From the NCBI RefSeq assembly GCF_014712225.1, contig NZ_JACXBW010000008.1:124001-188000 (forward strand): a stretch of DNA of 64,000 bases. The letters are read 5' to 3'. A program made the position numbers and the translations under genes. A model generated the notes under the pieces. That model was given only the letters and a program-made list of their open reading frames with translations, did no database searches and was not told where the DNA came from. Within the stretch, counting starts at the first letter, position 1; each line of letters begins with the position of its first letter. Below are positions 8,206 to 16,606 of this stretch, piece after piece. Source of the stretch: Pseudarthrobacter sulfonivorans. Its GTDB lineage: Bacteria > Actinomycetota > Actinomycetes > Actinomycetales > Micrococcaceae.

Positions 8206-8913
8206 CTACTTAACCGCGGCGGCCAGCTTCTGCCGAAAATCCTGTTTCGTGGTCAGGGTCAGCTTTTCCCCATTGAGGAAGAACGTCGGGGTGCTGGTCA
8301 CGCCCAAGGCCGTGCCGTCCGCCATGTCAGCGCGGATGCGTTCCTTCGTGGCGTCAGCTGCCACCGTGGCATCGAACGCCGCCAGGTCGAGGCCCAGTTC
8401 CTCGGCGAAGGTCCGGAACAGCGGTCCCTGCGATTCGCGTTTTCCATGCCACTGGTCCTGGGTTTCAAACATCTTCGCGGACATCGCCTCAAACTTGCCC
8501 TGCTGCGCGGCACCCTCCACGGCCAGCGCGGCCGTGCCGGAGTTCGGGTGCGAGGACAGCGGGAAGTAGCGGTTGACGAAGGTGATCCTGTCGCCAAATT
8601 CCTGTTTCAGTTCCTCCACGAAGGGATGAATGGAGCGGCATGCTTCGCATTCGAAGTCCAGGAACTCCACCAGCTGTGCCCTTTCAACCGCGGGGGTGGT
8701 GAGCCGGTGGCTGTCCGTCCGCACCAGTTGTTCGGTGCCGGCAGGGCCCGCGCCCGCGGGAGGCGCCGGGGCCGGTGCGGGCTTGTTCAACGTCAGCATC
8801 GCGTACCAGGCACCGCCTGCGACCACGATGACGCCGAGCAGGATCCAGATGACCAGGCGGATCCGTTTTGCCGGGTCCGGCGCGGACCCGCGGGAAGTTG
8901 AGGCTGTGACCAT
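8206..8913 (-). CDS. DsbA-family thiol oxidoreductase, membrane-anchored
   Basis: 235 residues. An N-terminal cytoplasmic tail is followed by one membrane helix (LVIWILLGVIVVAGGAWYAM), a Pro/Ala linker, and an extracytoplasmic thioredoxin-fold domain of the DsbA/DSBA_oxidored type. The active site is CEAC within FLDFECEACRSIHPF, with the cis-Pro near TSTPTFF. It should catalyse disulfide formation or exchange in exported proteins. ATG 8913 is preferred over 8922 because AGGA lies 8 bases upstream of 8913 but would touch 8922. Confidence 0.9.
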   Translation of the reverse strand: MVTASTSRGSAPDPAKRIRLVIWILLGVIVVAGGAWYAMLTLNKPAPAPAPPAGAGPAGTEQLVRTDSHRLTTPAVERAQLVEFLDFECEACRSIHPFVEELKQEFGDRITFVNRYFPLSSHPNSGTAALAVEGAAQQGKFEAMSAKMFETQDQWHGKRESQGPLFRTFAEELGLDLAAFDATVAADATKERIRADMADGTALGVTSTPTFFLNGEKLTLTTKQDFRQKLAAAVK

Positions 8914-9042
8914 AAACCGCATCCTAACCGAGACCGCGGTATCACCGGCCCATTTTCGGGCCGGGGGCCCGTGGCAGGAACTCGACGAGACGTGACTGAT
9001 TTCCGCCAGCCGCGAGCGTAGGCGCAGGGTTACATTGGCAGC

Positions 9043-10014
9043 ATGGCTTCAACCTCCCCCACCGGCTCCACACCATGGGCAGCACTTCGGCCCCGGCAAG
9101 GCGGCGTCAGCGCGCGGGGCATCGCAGCGGTCCTGGTCACGGTGGTGCTGTGGGCGTCCGCCTTCGTGGGCATCCGCGCGATCGGGCCAAATTTTTCCCC
9201 CGGCTCCCTGACTTTGGGCAGGTTGGCGGTTGCCGCCGTCGTACTCGGTGCGCTGGTACTGCCGCAACTGACGAAGAGCAAGGTACTGCCGCGAGGCCGT
9301 GAATGGTGGCCCATTTTCGGATACGGCGTGATGTGGTTCGGCGGCTACAACGTGGCGCTGAACGCGGCGGAGCACCTCCTGGACGCCGGCACGGCGGCCC
9401 TGCTGATCAACGTCAATCCCATCCTCGTGGCCGTCATGGCGGGTTTCGTCCTGAAGGAAGGATTCCCCCGCTGGCTGCTCATCGGCAGCCTGGTGGCATT
9501 CGGCGGGGTGGCGCTGATCGCGCTCGGATCCGGCGCGGGGTCGGGCGCGGGGTCCGGTGAACGGTCGACGGCGGATGTTGGGGGCGTGCTGCTCTGCCTC
9601 CTTGCCGCGGTGCTCGCCGCTGTCAGTGTCATCATCCAGAAGCCGGTGCTGCGGAAGATCCCGGCGGCCCAGGCCACCTGGTTCGGGATCATGGTGGGCG
9701 CCGTCTGCTGCCTGCCCTTTACCGGGCAACTGGCGTCCGAACTGCAGGCCGCGCCGTTGTCCGCAACGCTCGGACTGGTGTACCTCGGCGTCTTCCCCAC
9801 TGCGATCGCGTTCACCACGTGGGCCTACGCGCTGTCCCTCATTGAGGCCGGGAAGCTGGCAGCCACCACGTACCTGGTGCCCGGCACCACCATCCTCATC
9901 TCGTGGCTGCTCCTGAGCGAAATACCCTCCGCCTGGGGCCTCGTGGGCGGGGTGGTCTGCCTGGTGGGGGTTGGCCTGACCCGCCGACGGTCCCGTGCTG
10001 TCGTCCGTCCTTGA
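9043..10014 (+). CDS. EamA/DMT superfamily transporter
   Basis: 323 residues, about ten predicted membrane helices in two EamA repeats (roughly 25-155 and 175-305), separated by a Gly/Ser-rich loop (GSGAGSGAGSGERS). Typical drug/metabolite exporter length. The features LLINVNPILVAVMAGFVL at the end of repeat one and YLVPGTTILISWLLLSEIP in repeat two are characteristic. Substrate unknown; family members export amino acids, metabolites or drugs. Followed by, and just overlapping the upstream region of, the metallopeptidase gene. Confidence 0.9.
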   Translation: MASTSPTGSTPWAALRPRQGGVSARGIAAVLVTVVLWASAFVGIRAIGPNFSPGSLTLGRLAVAAVVLGALVLPQLTKSKVLPRGREWWPIFGYGVMWFGGYNVALNAAEHLLDAGTAALLINVNPILVAVMAGFVLKEGFPRWLLIGSLVAFGGVALIALGSGAGSGAGSGERSTADVGGVLLCLLAAVLAAVSVIIQKPVLRKIPAAQATWFGIMVGAVCCLPFTGQLASELQAAPLSATLGLVYLGVFPTAIAFTTWAYALSLIEAGKLAATTYLVPGTTILISWLLLSEIPSAWGLVGGVVCLVGVGLTRRRSRAVVRP

Positions 10015-10057
10015 GTGCGGGCCGGGCAGCCCGGAATTCCGCGCTACAGTCGTGGAC

Positions 10058-10486
10058 ATGCCCGCCAATTTGCCGCCCGGACTGCCCATCATCCCGGAGG
10101 GTCCGCATGAGCCGCTTCCCTTCGAGATGTCCGCCGACGACTTCGAAGCCGCTGTCACTGACGCCCTGGGCCTGATCCCGCCCAAGCTCGCGGCCGCCAT
10201 GGACAACGTCGCTGTCTTCGTCGAAGACGACTATGTCCCCGGCCCTGGCGAAGACCCGGGTACTGTCCTGCTGGGCCTCTACGAGGGCGTGCCGCTGACC
10301 GAGCGGGATTCCTGGTGGGACGCCGGTTCGCTGCCGGACCGCATCACGATCTTCCGCCAGCCCATCCTGGACATCTGCGCGTCCCGCGACGAGGTCATCC
10401 AGGAGGTGGCGGTGACGGTGGTGCACGAGATCGCCCATCATTTCGGCATCGATGACCACCGGCTGCACGAGCTTGGCTGGGACTAG
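10058..10486 (+). CDS. Minimal metallopeptidase (zincin-like, HExxH)
   Basis: 142 residues. The zinc-binding helix HEIAHHFGIDDHRLHELGW near the C-terminus contains HExxH and a downstream His, as in the small metallopeptidase family (formerly DUF1025). The preceding LIPPKLAAAMDNVAVFVED is the family's conserved N-terminal part. Cytoplasmic, no signal peptide. The start is uncertain: ATG 10058 gives an extra Pro-rich leader, while ATG 10127 (MSADDFE) would match the minimal domain. Neither has a clear ribosome site. Substrate unknown. Confidence 0.85.
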   Translation: MPANLPPGLPIIPEGPHEPLPFEMSADDFEAAVTDALGLIPPKLAAAMDNVAVFVEDDYVPGPGEDPGTVLLGLYEGVPLTERDSWWDAGSLPDRITIFRQPILDICASRDEVIQEVAVTVVHEIAHHFGIDDHRLHELGWD

Positions 10487-10496
10487 CCTTGTAGGC

Positions 10497-11417
10497 ATGG
10501 GACACGACCACAGCCACACACACGGGATCACGGCAACAGGCAGGCACCGCAAACGGCTTATCACCGTCCTGGCCATCACGCTGACGGTTGTCCTGGTCCA
10601 GGTGGTGGGCGCGGCCCTGTCCGGATCGCTGGCCCTGCTGGCCGACGCCGGCCACATGCTCTCCGACGCGGCGGGCGTGACCATCGCACTCCTGGCGGCC
10701 TGGATCGCGGGGAGGCCGGCCAGCGACCAGCGGACCTACGGGTACCAGCGGGCCGAGGTCCTTGCCGCCCTTGCCAACGCGCTGATTCTGGTCGTCATCT
10801 CCGTGGTCATCTTTACCGAGGCCATCCGGCGGATCGGGTCGGCGCCCGAAGTCCACACCGACATCATGCTCTTCGCTGCGATCCTGGGCGGGGTTGCCAA
10901 CCTGGTATCGCTGCTGATCCTGCACGGCGCGCACCAGGACAGCCTGAATGTGCGCGGCGCCTATCTTGAAGTGCTCGGTGACCTGCTGGGTTCCGTCGCC
11001 GTCGTTGTCGCGGCCCTGATCATCATGTTCACCGGCTACCAGGCGGCGGACACCATCGCGTCAGTCCTCATTGCCCTGATGATCCTGCCGCGGGCCTGGA
11101 GCCTGCTCCGCGATGTGGTGGACGTGCTCCTGGAGGCCACCCCCAAAGGGGTGGAGGTGCAGATGATCCGCGAACACATCCTCAGCGTCGACGGTGTGGT
11201 GGACGTCCATGACATCCACATCTGGACCATCACCTCCGGCGTGCCGGTGTTTTCCGCGCATGTGGTGGTGGAGGACGGCGTCCTGAACGCCCGGGGCGCC
11301 GACCAGGTCCTGGACAAGCTCACCGCCTGCCTCGGCTCCCACTTCGACACCGAGCACTGCACGTTCCAGCTTGAGCCCGCGAGCCATTCAGAGCACGAGT
11401 CACACCAGCACGCCTGA
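10497..11417 (+). CDS. Cation diffusion facilitator (CzcD/ZitB-type metal exporter)
   Basis: 306 residues, six membrane helices. His-rich N-terminus (MGHDHSHTHG) and His-rich C-terminus (SHSEHESHQHA) for metal capture. The membrane metal site is visible as LADAGHMLSDA in helix 2 and EVLGDLLGS in helix 5, and the cytoplasmic domain begins after LLEATPKGVEV. Proton-coupled export of Zn, Co or Cd is expected. ATG 10497 is chosen; an in-frame start at 10452 lies inside the metallopeptidase gene. Only 10 bases separate it from that gene, so co-transcription is likely. Confidence 0.93.
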   Translation: MGHDHSHTHGITATGRHRKRLITVLAITLTVVLVQVVGAALSGSLALLADAGHMLSDAAGVTIALLAAWIAGRPASDQRTYGYQRAEVLAALANALILVVISVVIFTEAIRRIGSAPEVHTDIMLFAAILGGVANLVSLLILHGAHQDSLNVRGAYLEVLGDLLGSVAVVVAALIIMFTGYQAADTIASVLIALMILPRAWSLLRDVVDVLLEATPKGVEVQMIREHILSVDGVVDVHDIHIWTITSGVPVFSAHVVVEDGVLNARGADQVLDKLTACLGSHFDTEHCTFQLEPASHSEHESHQHA

Positions 11418-11515
11418 GGCGGGCGGGCAGACGGCCGGAAGCGCTGGGGCTGACATCCTTTGCAGTCACGCCCAGCAGCCTTCCCGGAGCCGATCCGCGA
11501 CACACCGGATACAGA

Positions 11516-11530
11516 TGTGACGGAATCACA
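11516..11530. promoter_or_regulatory. TGTGA-N5-TCACA palindrome upstream of NlpC/P60 gene
   Basis: TGTGACGGAATCACA is a perfect 5-base inverted repeat. It resembles CRP/GlxR sites, but the spacer is 5 rather than 6 bases, so the assignment is uncertain. It lies 14 bases upstream of a direct-repeat element. Confidence 0.35.
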
Positions 11531-11543
11531 CTGTTGTTGTTTA

Positions 11544-11559
11544 TGTTATTGATGTGACT
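11544..11559 (+). promoter_or_regulatory. Direct-repeat element (MtrA-like) upstream of NlpC/P60 gene
   Basis: TGTTATTGATGTGACT, continuing as repeats of about 9 bases, each beginning TGT. A 14-of-16 match to this element occurs at 40015-40030 upstream of another gene. Tandem spacing suggests an OmpR-family response regulator. MtrA is a natural candidate because it controls NlpC/P60 hydrolases in related actinobacteria. Confidence 0.4.
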
Positions 11560-11730
11560 CTTGTTGCCAAAGTGCAGCATGTCACGTAGCCTCTGACTGC
11601 TGGGCGATCAGCAGAGGGGGCCTTTTGTGCCGCCACCACACCTCGCTCCCCCAGCCTTACTATCCTGCGAGGTTCTGCGAATGGGTTTGTCCGGGTCCGG
11701 CCTGAAGGCCGTAGTCTGTGTACAGCCGTC

Positions 11731-13122
11731 GTGCTTTCCGGAACACTCACCCTCCCCGCCCAGGCATCGCCCGCATCCCTGGCGTCCGCCATTCAGCGTC
11801 CGGCGTCACCGGACATTCCGTCCGCCGAGGACATCGCCGCAGCGAAGTCCAATGAAAGCGCGACGGCGGACCAGGTCACCGCCATCGAGCGCCTCCTGGC
11901 GGACGCCGCCGGCGCCCAGCAGGTCACCTTTGCCCTCACGATGCAGGCAAACAACGCTTACAGCGAGGCGCTGGTGGAGCTGCAGGACCGCCGGAGCGCG
12001 GCGGACGTGGCCACCGCCCGGGCTGAGGTGGCCGTGCAGGCGCAGGACAGGACCCGCAAACAGGTGGGCCAGCTGGCCGGCGACCTCTACCGCAACGGCG
12101 GCCTGAACCCTACGCTCACCACGTTCGTCAGCGGCAACGGCGAAGCACTCCAGCAGGCCGCCACGTTACAGGCCATCTCAGCCAGCCGCAGCCGGGCCTT
12201 CGAATCCGCCGAAACAGCGGCTGCCGCGGCGCAATCGCTCACTGCCGCCGCCCAGGACGCAGGCCGGGCTGCCGACGAGGCCGCCAAAACGGCCGAAGCC
12301 CGCAAGGCCGAAGCCGATGGGGCAAACGCAGTCCAGGTCCGGGCAGTGGCCGAAGCGAGGGCACAGCGGAGCGTTCTGGTGGACCAGCTGGCACAGCTGA
12401 GGAACACCACCGTCGCGCTGGAGTCCGCCCGGGTGGACGAACTCGACCGGCAACGCGAGGAGGCCAGGCTCGCGGCCATCACCGCGGCTGCGGCACAGGC
12501 CGCACCGGGCCAGTCGGTCGATGATCCCGCCACGACGGGCGTGCCCGCACTGGGCGGAACTGTTCCCCAAATGCCCGCAGCCCCCGCGCCGAATCCCGCA
12601 CCCGCCCCCGCACCTGTGCCGGCACCCGCGCCCGGGCCTAATCCTGCACCCGCGCCCGCACCGGCACCCGCGCCGGCACCTGCTCCTGCTCCTGCACCCG
12701 CGCCGGCTCCTGCGCCCGCGCCCGCGCCGGCTCCCGCACCATCACCCGGCGGCTCGGCCGAGACTGCCATCTCAGTGGCGCTGTCAAAGGCAGGGTCGCC
12801 CTATTTCTACCAGTACGGCGGCACCGGCCCGAATGGTTTTGACTGCTCCGGCCTGGTCCAGACTGCGTTCGCCGCAGCCGGCAAATACCTGCCCCGCACC
12901 GCCGCCCAGCAGTTCGCGGCAGCCCCGGTGCATGTGCCCATTTCCGAGGCCCGGCGCGGCGACCTGCTGGTGTGGGGTTCGGCACCGGGTTTCTACCACG
13001 TCGCCATCTACCTCGGCAACGGCCAGGTGGTGCAGGCGCTGAACCCGGCTGAGGGAATCGGGGTCACCCAGCTAAGCCGGATGGCCGGGATGCAGCTCCA
13101 CCCCTACGCCGCCCGCTACTGA
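11731..13122 (+). CDS. Secreted NlpC/P60 peptidoglycan hydrolase, signal peptide frame broken
   Basis: 463 residues in this frame. Residues about 25-255 are helical coiled-coil, 265-340 form a long Pro-Ala repeat linker, and the last ~115 residues are an NlpC/P60 endopeptidase domain with FDCSGLVQTAF (catalytic Cys) and FYHVAIYLGN (catalytic His). It should cut peptide stems in the cell wall. The GTG at 11731 has no ribosome site and leaves only half a signal peptide. In another frame, ATG 11681 with GCGAGG upstream encodes MGLSGSGLKAVV. Removing two bases from the TGTGT at 11717-11721 would join this to CTAVVLSGTLTLPAQA, a complete Sec signal peptide. Either a real frameshift or a sequence error. 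Confidence 0.88.
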   Translation: MLSGTLTLPAQASPASLASAIQRPASPDIPSAEDIAAAKSNESATADQVTAIERLLADAAGAQQVTFALTMQANNAYSEALVELQDRRSAADVATARAEVAVQAQDRTRKQVGQLAGDLYRNGGLNPTLTTFVSGNGEALQQAATLQAISASRSRAFESAETAAAAAQSLTAAAQDAGRAADEAAKTAEARKAEADGANAVQVRAVAEARAQRSVLVDQLAQLRNTTVALESARVDELDRQREEARLAAITAAAAQAAPGQSVDDPATTGVPALGGTVPQMPAAPAPNPAPAPAPVPAPAPGPNPAPAPAPAPAPAPAPAPAPAPAPAPAPAPAPAPSPGGSAETAISVALSKAGSPYFYQYGGTGPNGFDCSGLVQTAFAAAGKYLPRTAAQQFAAAPVHVPISEARRGDLLVWGSAPGFYHVAIYLGNGQVVQALNPAEGIGVTQLSRMAGMQLHPYAARY

Positions 13123-13158
13123 CGGGACCGGTTTACGGCGTCCAGTCACCAGCAAATC

Positions 13159-14157
13159 TCAGGAAAGTACGTCCTTGGTGACGAACCGGGCATAAGCGAG
13201 CGCCCCGAACACAGCCACGTACCCTGCCTGCAGCACGGCATTGCTCGCGAAGGAATCCCACAGCACCGGCTGGCGCAGGACATCCGCGAAACCAAACCAG
13301 TAATGCGTGAACAGCCAGGGGTGCAGCCACTCCAGCTGTGGCAGCTGGTCCGCGATCTGGGACGCCACGGAGACCACCACAGTTGCCGCCATCGCCCCCA
13401 CGGGAACCACCGTCAGGGTGGACAGGAACAGCCCGATCGCCGACAACCCGGCAAGGGACACTGCCAGGTACGCCGCGATCAGGACAAGCCGCAGCGCTGC
13501 CTCCGGCGGCTGGACCACGTCGCCGGACAGCAGGGTGACCGGCCCTATCGGGAACAATGACGCTCCGATCGCTGCTCCGGCCAGGGCCACCGTGATGGGA
13601 GCAGCAAGGCAAAAAGCCAGCGCGCCTGCGTACTTCACCAGCAGTAGCCGGACGCGGCCGGCGGGAGCCACCAGCAGGTACCGCAGGGTGCCCAGGCTCG
13701 CCTCGCCCGCGATGGTGTCGCCCGCCACCACGCCGATAGTGAGGGGCAGGAACAGCGGCACCGCTACGAGCATCGCAGTGACCGCCACGAACAGCCCGTT
13801 CTGCGTGATCCGGTCCAGGAATGCCGGCCCGCGCCCGGGTGGAACGGTCGATGAGAGCCGGACAGCGACGGCGATCAGCACCGGTATTGCGGCCAACGCA
13901 GCCAGCATGGCCCAGGTCCGGCGACGGCGGAAAAGGGTGGTCAGTTCGGAGGACAACAGGGACAGGCCGGACGAGGCCGCCGGGAAGTCTCTGGCGGCCG
14001 GTGCTCCCGCGGCGTCTGCAGCACTGTCTGCGGGTGAACTGCTGCCGGCGTCCGGGACACTTCGCGGGGAGGGAGCCTTACCGGCGTCTATTGCACTACC
14101 GGCATGTCTGCCGCCCCCGGCCCGGGCAGCATTACTGGACGGGACTTCACTGGGCAA
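13159..14157 (-). CDS. ABC transporter permease (ABC-2 type)
   Basis: 332 residues. A low-complexity Ala/Gly/Pro/Ser-rich cytoplasmic N-terminus of about 70 residues is followed by six predicted membrane helices. There are large extracytoplasmic parts and the phrase GDTIAGEASLGTLRYLLVAPA, typical of ABC-2 permeases. TTG 14157 is supported by GGGAGGG about 8 bases upstream. It overlaps the end of the ATPase gene by 11 bases and forms an ABC exporter with it. Substrate unknown. Confidence 0.88.
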   Translation of the reverse strand: MPSEVPSSNAARAGGGRHAGSAIDAGKAPSPRSVPDAGSSSPADSAADAAGAPAARDFPAASSGLSLLSSELTTLFRRRRTWAMLAALAAIPVLIAVAVRLSSTVPPGRGPAFLDRITQNGLFVAVTAMLVAVPLFLPLTIGVVAGDTIAGEASLGTLRYLLVAPAGRVRLLLVKYAGALAFCLAAPITVALAGAAIGASLFPIGPVTLLSGDVVQPPEAALRLVLIAAYLAVSLAGLSAIGLFLSTLTVVPVGAMAATVVVSVASQIADQLPQLEWLHPWLFTHYWFGFADVLRQPVLWDSFASNAVLQAGYVAVFGALAYARFVTKDVLS

Positions 14158-15271
14158 CGTCGAATCCCTCCCCCGTCAAGGCGACAAAACGCTCCTCGAG
14201 GCTTTCGCGCTCAACGGAAAAGCCGCGGACCCGCACCCTGGCGGCCACCAATTCGGCAACGATGTCTTCCGGGTGGGGCAAATCCGGCTTTGGCAGGACC
14301 TGTTGCGGGTTACCCGCCCCAGCGGCCTCATCCACCGGCCGAGCCGCAACAGCCGCCCCCGCGGTGACCACTTCCCCGTCCGGGCCGGCGCTCCCCGCCC
14401 GGTGAGTCCCCGCCTCATGGCCCACCGCCCCGTGACGCCCGGCAGCGCTGATTCCCGCCGCACTAATTCCAGCCCCGGCGTCCCCGCGCTCCGGGGCCAT
14501 GCCCAGCCGCAGCAGGACCTCACAGGCGGTGCCGGCGTCGGGCGTTAACAGGCGGATCCGCATCTCGCCGCCCCGGCGGAGCTCTTCAAGCGGCCCTTGG
14601 GCCACCAGCCGGCCAGCGCTCATGATCGCCGCGTGCGTGCAGATCTGTTCCACCTCGGCCAGCAGGTGGCTGGAGACGAAGACCGTGGCGCCGTCGGCGG
14701 CCAACGAGCGGACCAGGCTGCGCACCTCACGGGTGCCCTGCGGGTCCAGGCCGTTCGTGGGCTCATCGAGTACCAGCAACTCGCGGGGGGACAGCAGCGC
14801 GTTGGCGATCCCCAGGCGCTGCTTCATGCCCAGCGAATAAGCGTGCACCCGCTTGCCGGCGGCGTGCGAGAGCCCCACCCGCTCGAGCGCCGCCGCCACG
14901 CGCGCGTTCCTGGTGCCCGGCATTCCCTGCCGACTTGCGGCGTCGAACCGGCGGAGGTTGGCGGTGCCGGACAGAAAGGGATAAAACGCCGGCCCTTCCA
15001 CCAACGCACCCACGCGCGGCAGCACTTCCTGCAGCCGTTGGGGCATCGGCTGCCCAAGGACGCTGACGGTTCCGGCCGACGCCGCGGCGAGGCCCAGCAG
15101 CATGCGGATGGTGGTTGTTTTGCCGGATCCGTTGGGTCCCAGGAACCCGAATACGGCGCCGTGGGGTACGGCAAGGTCCACATTGTCCACCGCCAACTGG
15201 CGGCCGAACCGTTTGGTGAGGCCCTGCGTTTCGATGGTCAGCCCGGCAGCCATCCTGCCGGCCGCGCTCAC
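14147..15271 (-). CDS. ABC transporter ATP-binding protein with C-terminal extension
   Basis: 374 residues. Walker A GPNGSGKTTT, signature YSLGMKQRL, Walker B LLVLDEPTNGLD and switch His in FVSSHLL are intact within the first 230 residues. A Gly/Ala-rich insert of about 75 residues (about 265-340) follows, then a C-terminal segment ending in ERFVALTGEG, which is typical of this exporter class. GTG start at 15271 overlaps the preceding stop by 4 bases. Powers the ABC-2 permease encoded next. The low-complexity insert is unusual. Confidence 0.93.
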   Translation of the reverse strand: MSAAGRMAAGLTIETQGLTKRFGRQLAVDNVDLAVPHGAVFGFLGPNGSGKTTTIRMLLGLAAASAGTVSVLGQPMPQRLQEVLPRVGALVEGPAFYPFLSGTANLRRFDAASRQGMPGTRNARVAAALERVGLSHAAGKRVHAYSLGMKQRLGIANALLSPRELLVLDEPTNGLDPQGTREVRSLVRSLAADGATVFVSSHLLAEVEQICTHAAIMSAGRLVAQGPLEELRRGGEMRIRLLTPDAGTACEVLLRLGMAPERGDAGAGISAAGISAAGRHGAVGHEAGTHRAGSAGPDGEVVTAGAAVAARPVDEAAGAGNPQQVLPKPDLPHPEDIVAELVAARVRVRGFSVERESLEERFVALTGEGFDVAQ

Positions 15272-16518
15272 GCCGTGCCGGCGGCGGCTTGGAGCCGGTC
15301 CGCCGGAACCATCCCCACAAAGATCCTGCCGTCATCGGTCAGCAGGACGTTGACCAGGGACGTGGACAGGAGCCGTCCGCCGGGTACGACGACGGCGGCC
15401 TGGGACAGGAGCGGATCCTTCAGTACTGTTTCGGCCAGCTGAGCCTCCTGACCGTCAGGTGCCGCCGCGAACCCCACCACCGTTTCCCAGCCCTCGCCGG
15501 TCACGGTGGGCGTGGGTCCGTCACGGTGCCGCAGCTCAGCTGCGTCACCCGGGACTCGGTCCGGGTCCTGGTCCGGGGCGGTCATTCCGGGCTTCCCGGG
15601 GAGGTCGGGCACGGAGGGTACTGACGGCACGGGAGGCACGGGCAGCTCTTTGAGCGTGGCTCCCGGCGGGGCGGCGAAGTTGAACATGGCATCGTCCGGG
15701 GCCGCGAGGGACAGGCTGGTGAAGCCTGCTTCGAAGGCGGGTTGCGCCTGGCCCCGGGCGGACACCGTCACCTTGAGCGGCATCCCGGTCTGGCCGTCGA
15801 CGGCAATGACCACTCTCGCCAGCAGCGTCCCCTCGGTGCGCGGTGCCAGTTCCAGGCTGTAGGCGGCCCGGCCGGCCACCTGTACGTCGGGGCCCACCGT
15901 CACCGCCGTAGAGCTGTCAACCTTGGCGAGGAACTTCGCGGCCAGGTCATCCGGCGTGGGGAAGGCCTGTGTCGACTGGTCCGGGACGGGCCCTTCCCGG
16001 CCGGGCCCGTTCTGGCCGGACCCGTTCCGGCCGGGCAGGGCGCCGGGATCTCCCGGCACCTGAAGGGGCAGATCGCTGGCGAAGGCCGGCAGCGTCAGAT
16101 GGGCGGCGGAATTGTCCTTGGAGTTATAGAACCAGACGTCGTGGTCGCGCCGGATGACATCGCGTTCAGCCAGCCGGTCCATCACCTGGACGCGCATCTT
16201 GGCGGGCCCGTCCATAAAAATGCGGGCAGTGTGCTCGCCGGTCAGGAGCTCGATGATCGATGCCGGACCGCCCGCTGAAACGGGACCTGAGCTGGGGGCG
16301 CCAGCCGGCAGGTCCGGCAGGCCGAGCTCGGAGACCTGCTCAAGGGTGCCGGAGAACGTGCGGGTGCTGTGTTGCCCCAACAGCGTGAGGACTCCCGCCG
16401 GAGACTTCCCGGGCAACGGATCACCCGCCCGCGCCGGAATGGATCCCGCCAGCACACCGGCGGCGATTACGGCGGGTACAGCTGCGGCCGGCACCCAGCG
16501 CTTCCATGCGCGGTTCAT
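15268..16518 (-). CDS. LolA-like secreted lipoprotein-carrier-fold protein
   Basis: 416 residues with a Sec signal peptide (n-region RAWKRW, hydrophobic core, cleavage near ARA-GD). The mature part has the pattern of the LolA/DUF2092 beta-sheet fold: IIELLTGEHTARIFMDGPAK, DVWFYNS, AAYSLELAPR and VVIAVDGQTGMPLKVTV. A Pro-rich stretch follows, then a C-terminal domain ending VNVLLTDDGRIFVGMVP. First gene of a three-gene unit with the ABC ATPase (4-base overlap) and permease. In a monoderm it may bind a lipid or regulate signalling; substrate unknown. Confidence 0.8.
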   Translation of the reverse strand: MNRAWKRWVPAAAVPAVIAAGVLAGSIPARAGDPLPGKSPAGVLTLLGQHSTRTFSGTLEQVSELGLPDLPAGAPSSGPVSAGGPASIIELLTGEHTARIFMDGPAKMRVQVMDRLAERDVIRRDHDVWFYNSKDNSAAHLTLPAFASDLPLQVPGDPGALPGRNGSGQNGPGREGPVPDQSTQAFPTPDDLAAKFLAKVDSSTAVTVGPDVQVAGRAAYSLELAPRTEGTLLARVVIAVDGQTGMPLKVTVSARGQAQPAFEAGFTSLSLAAPDDAMFNFAAPPGATLKELPVPPVPSVPSVPDLPGKPGMTAPDQDPDRVPGDAAELRHRDGPTPTVTGEGWETVVGFAAAPDGQEAQLAETVLKDPLLSQAAVVVPGGRLLSTSLVNVLLTDDGRIFVGMVPADRLQAAAGTA

Positions 16519-16606
16519 GCCGGGCCCGCTTTATCGTTGGAGCCCATATGTTCAGGTTACGCCTGGGGACGGCTGCACACACCCCTCCGGGGGAGGGCAC
16601 CGGCAG

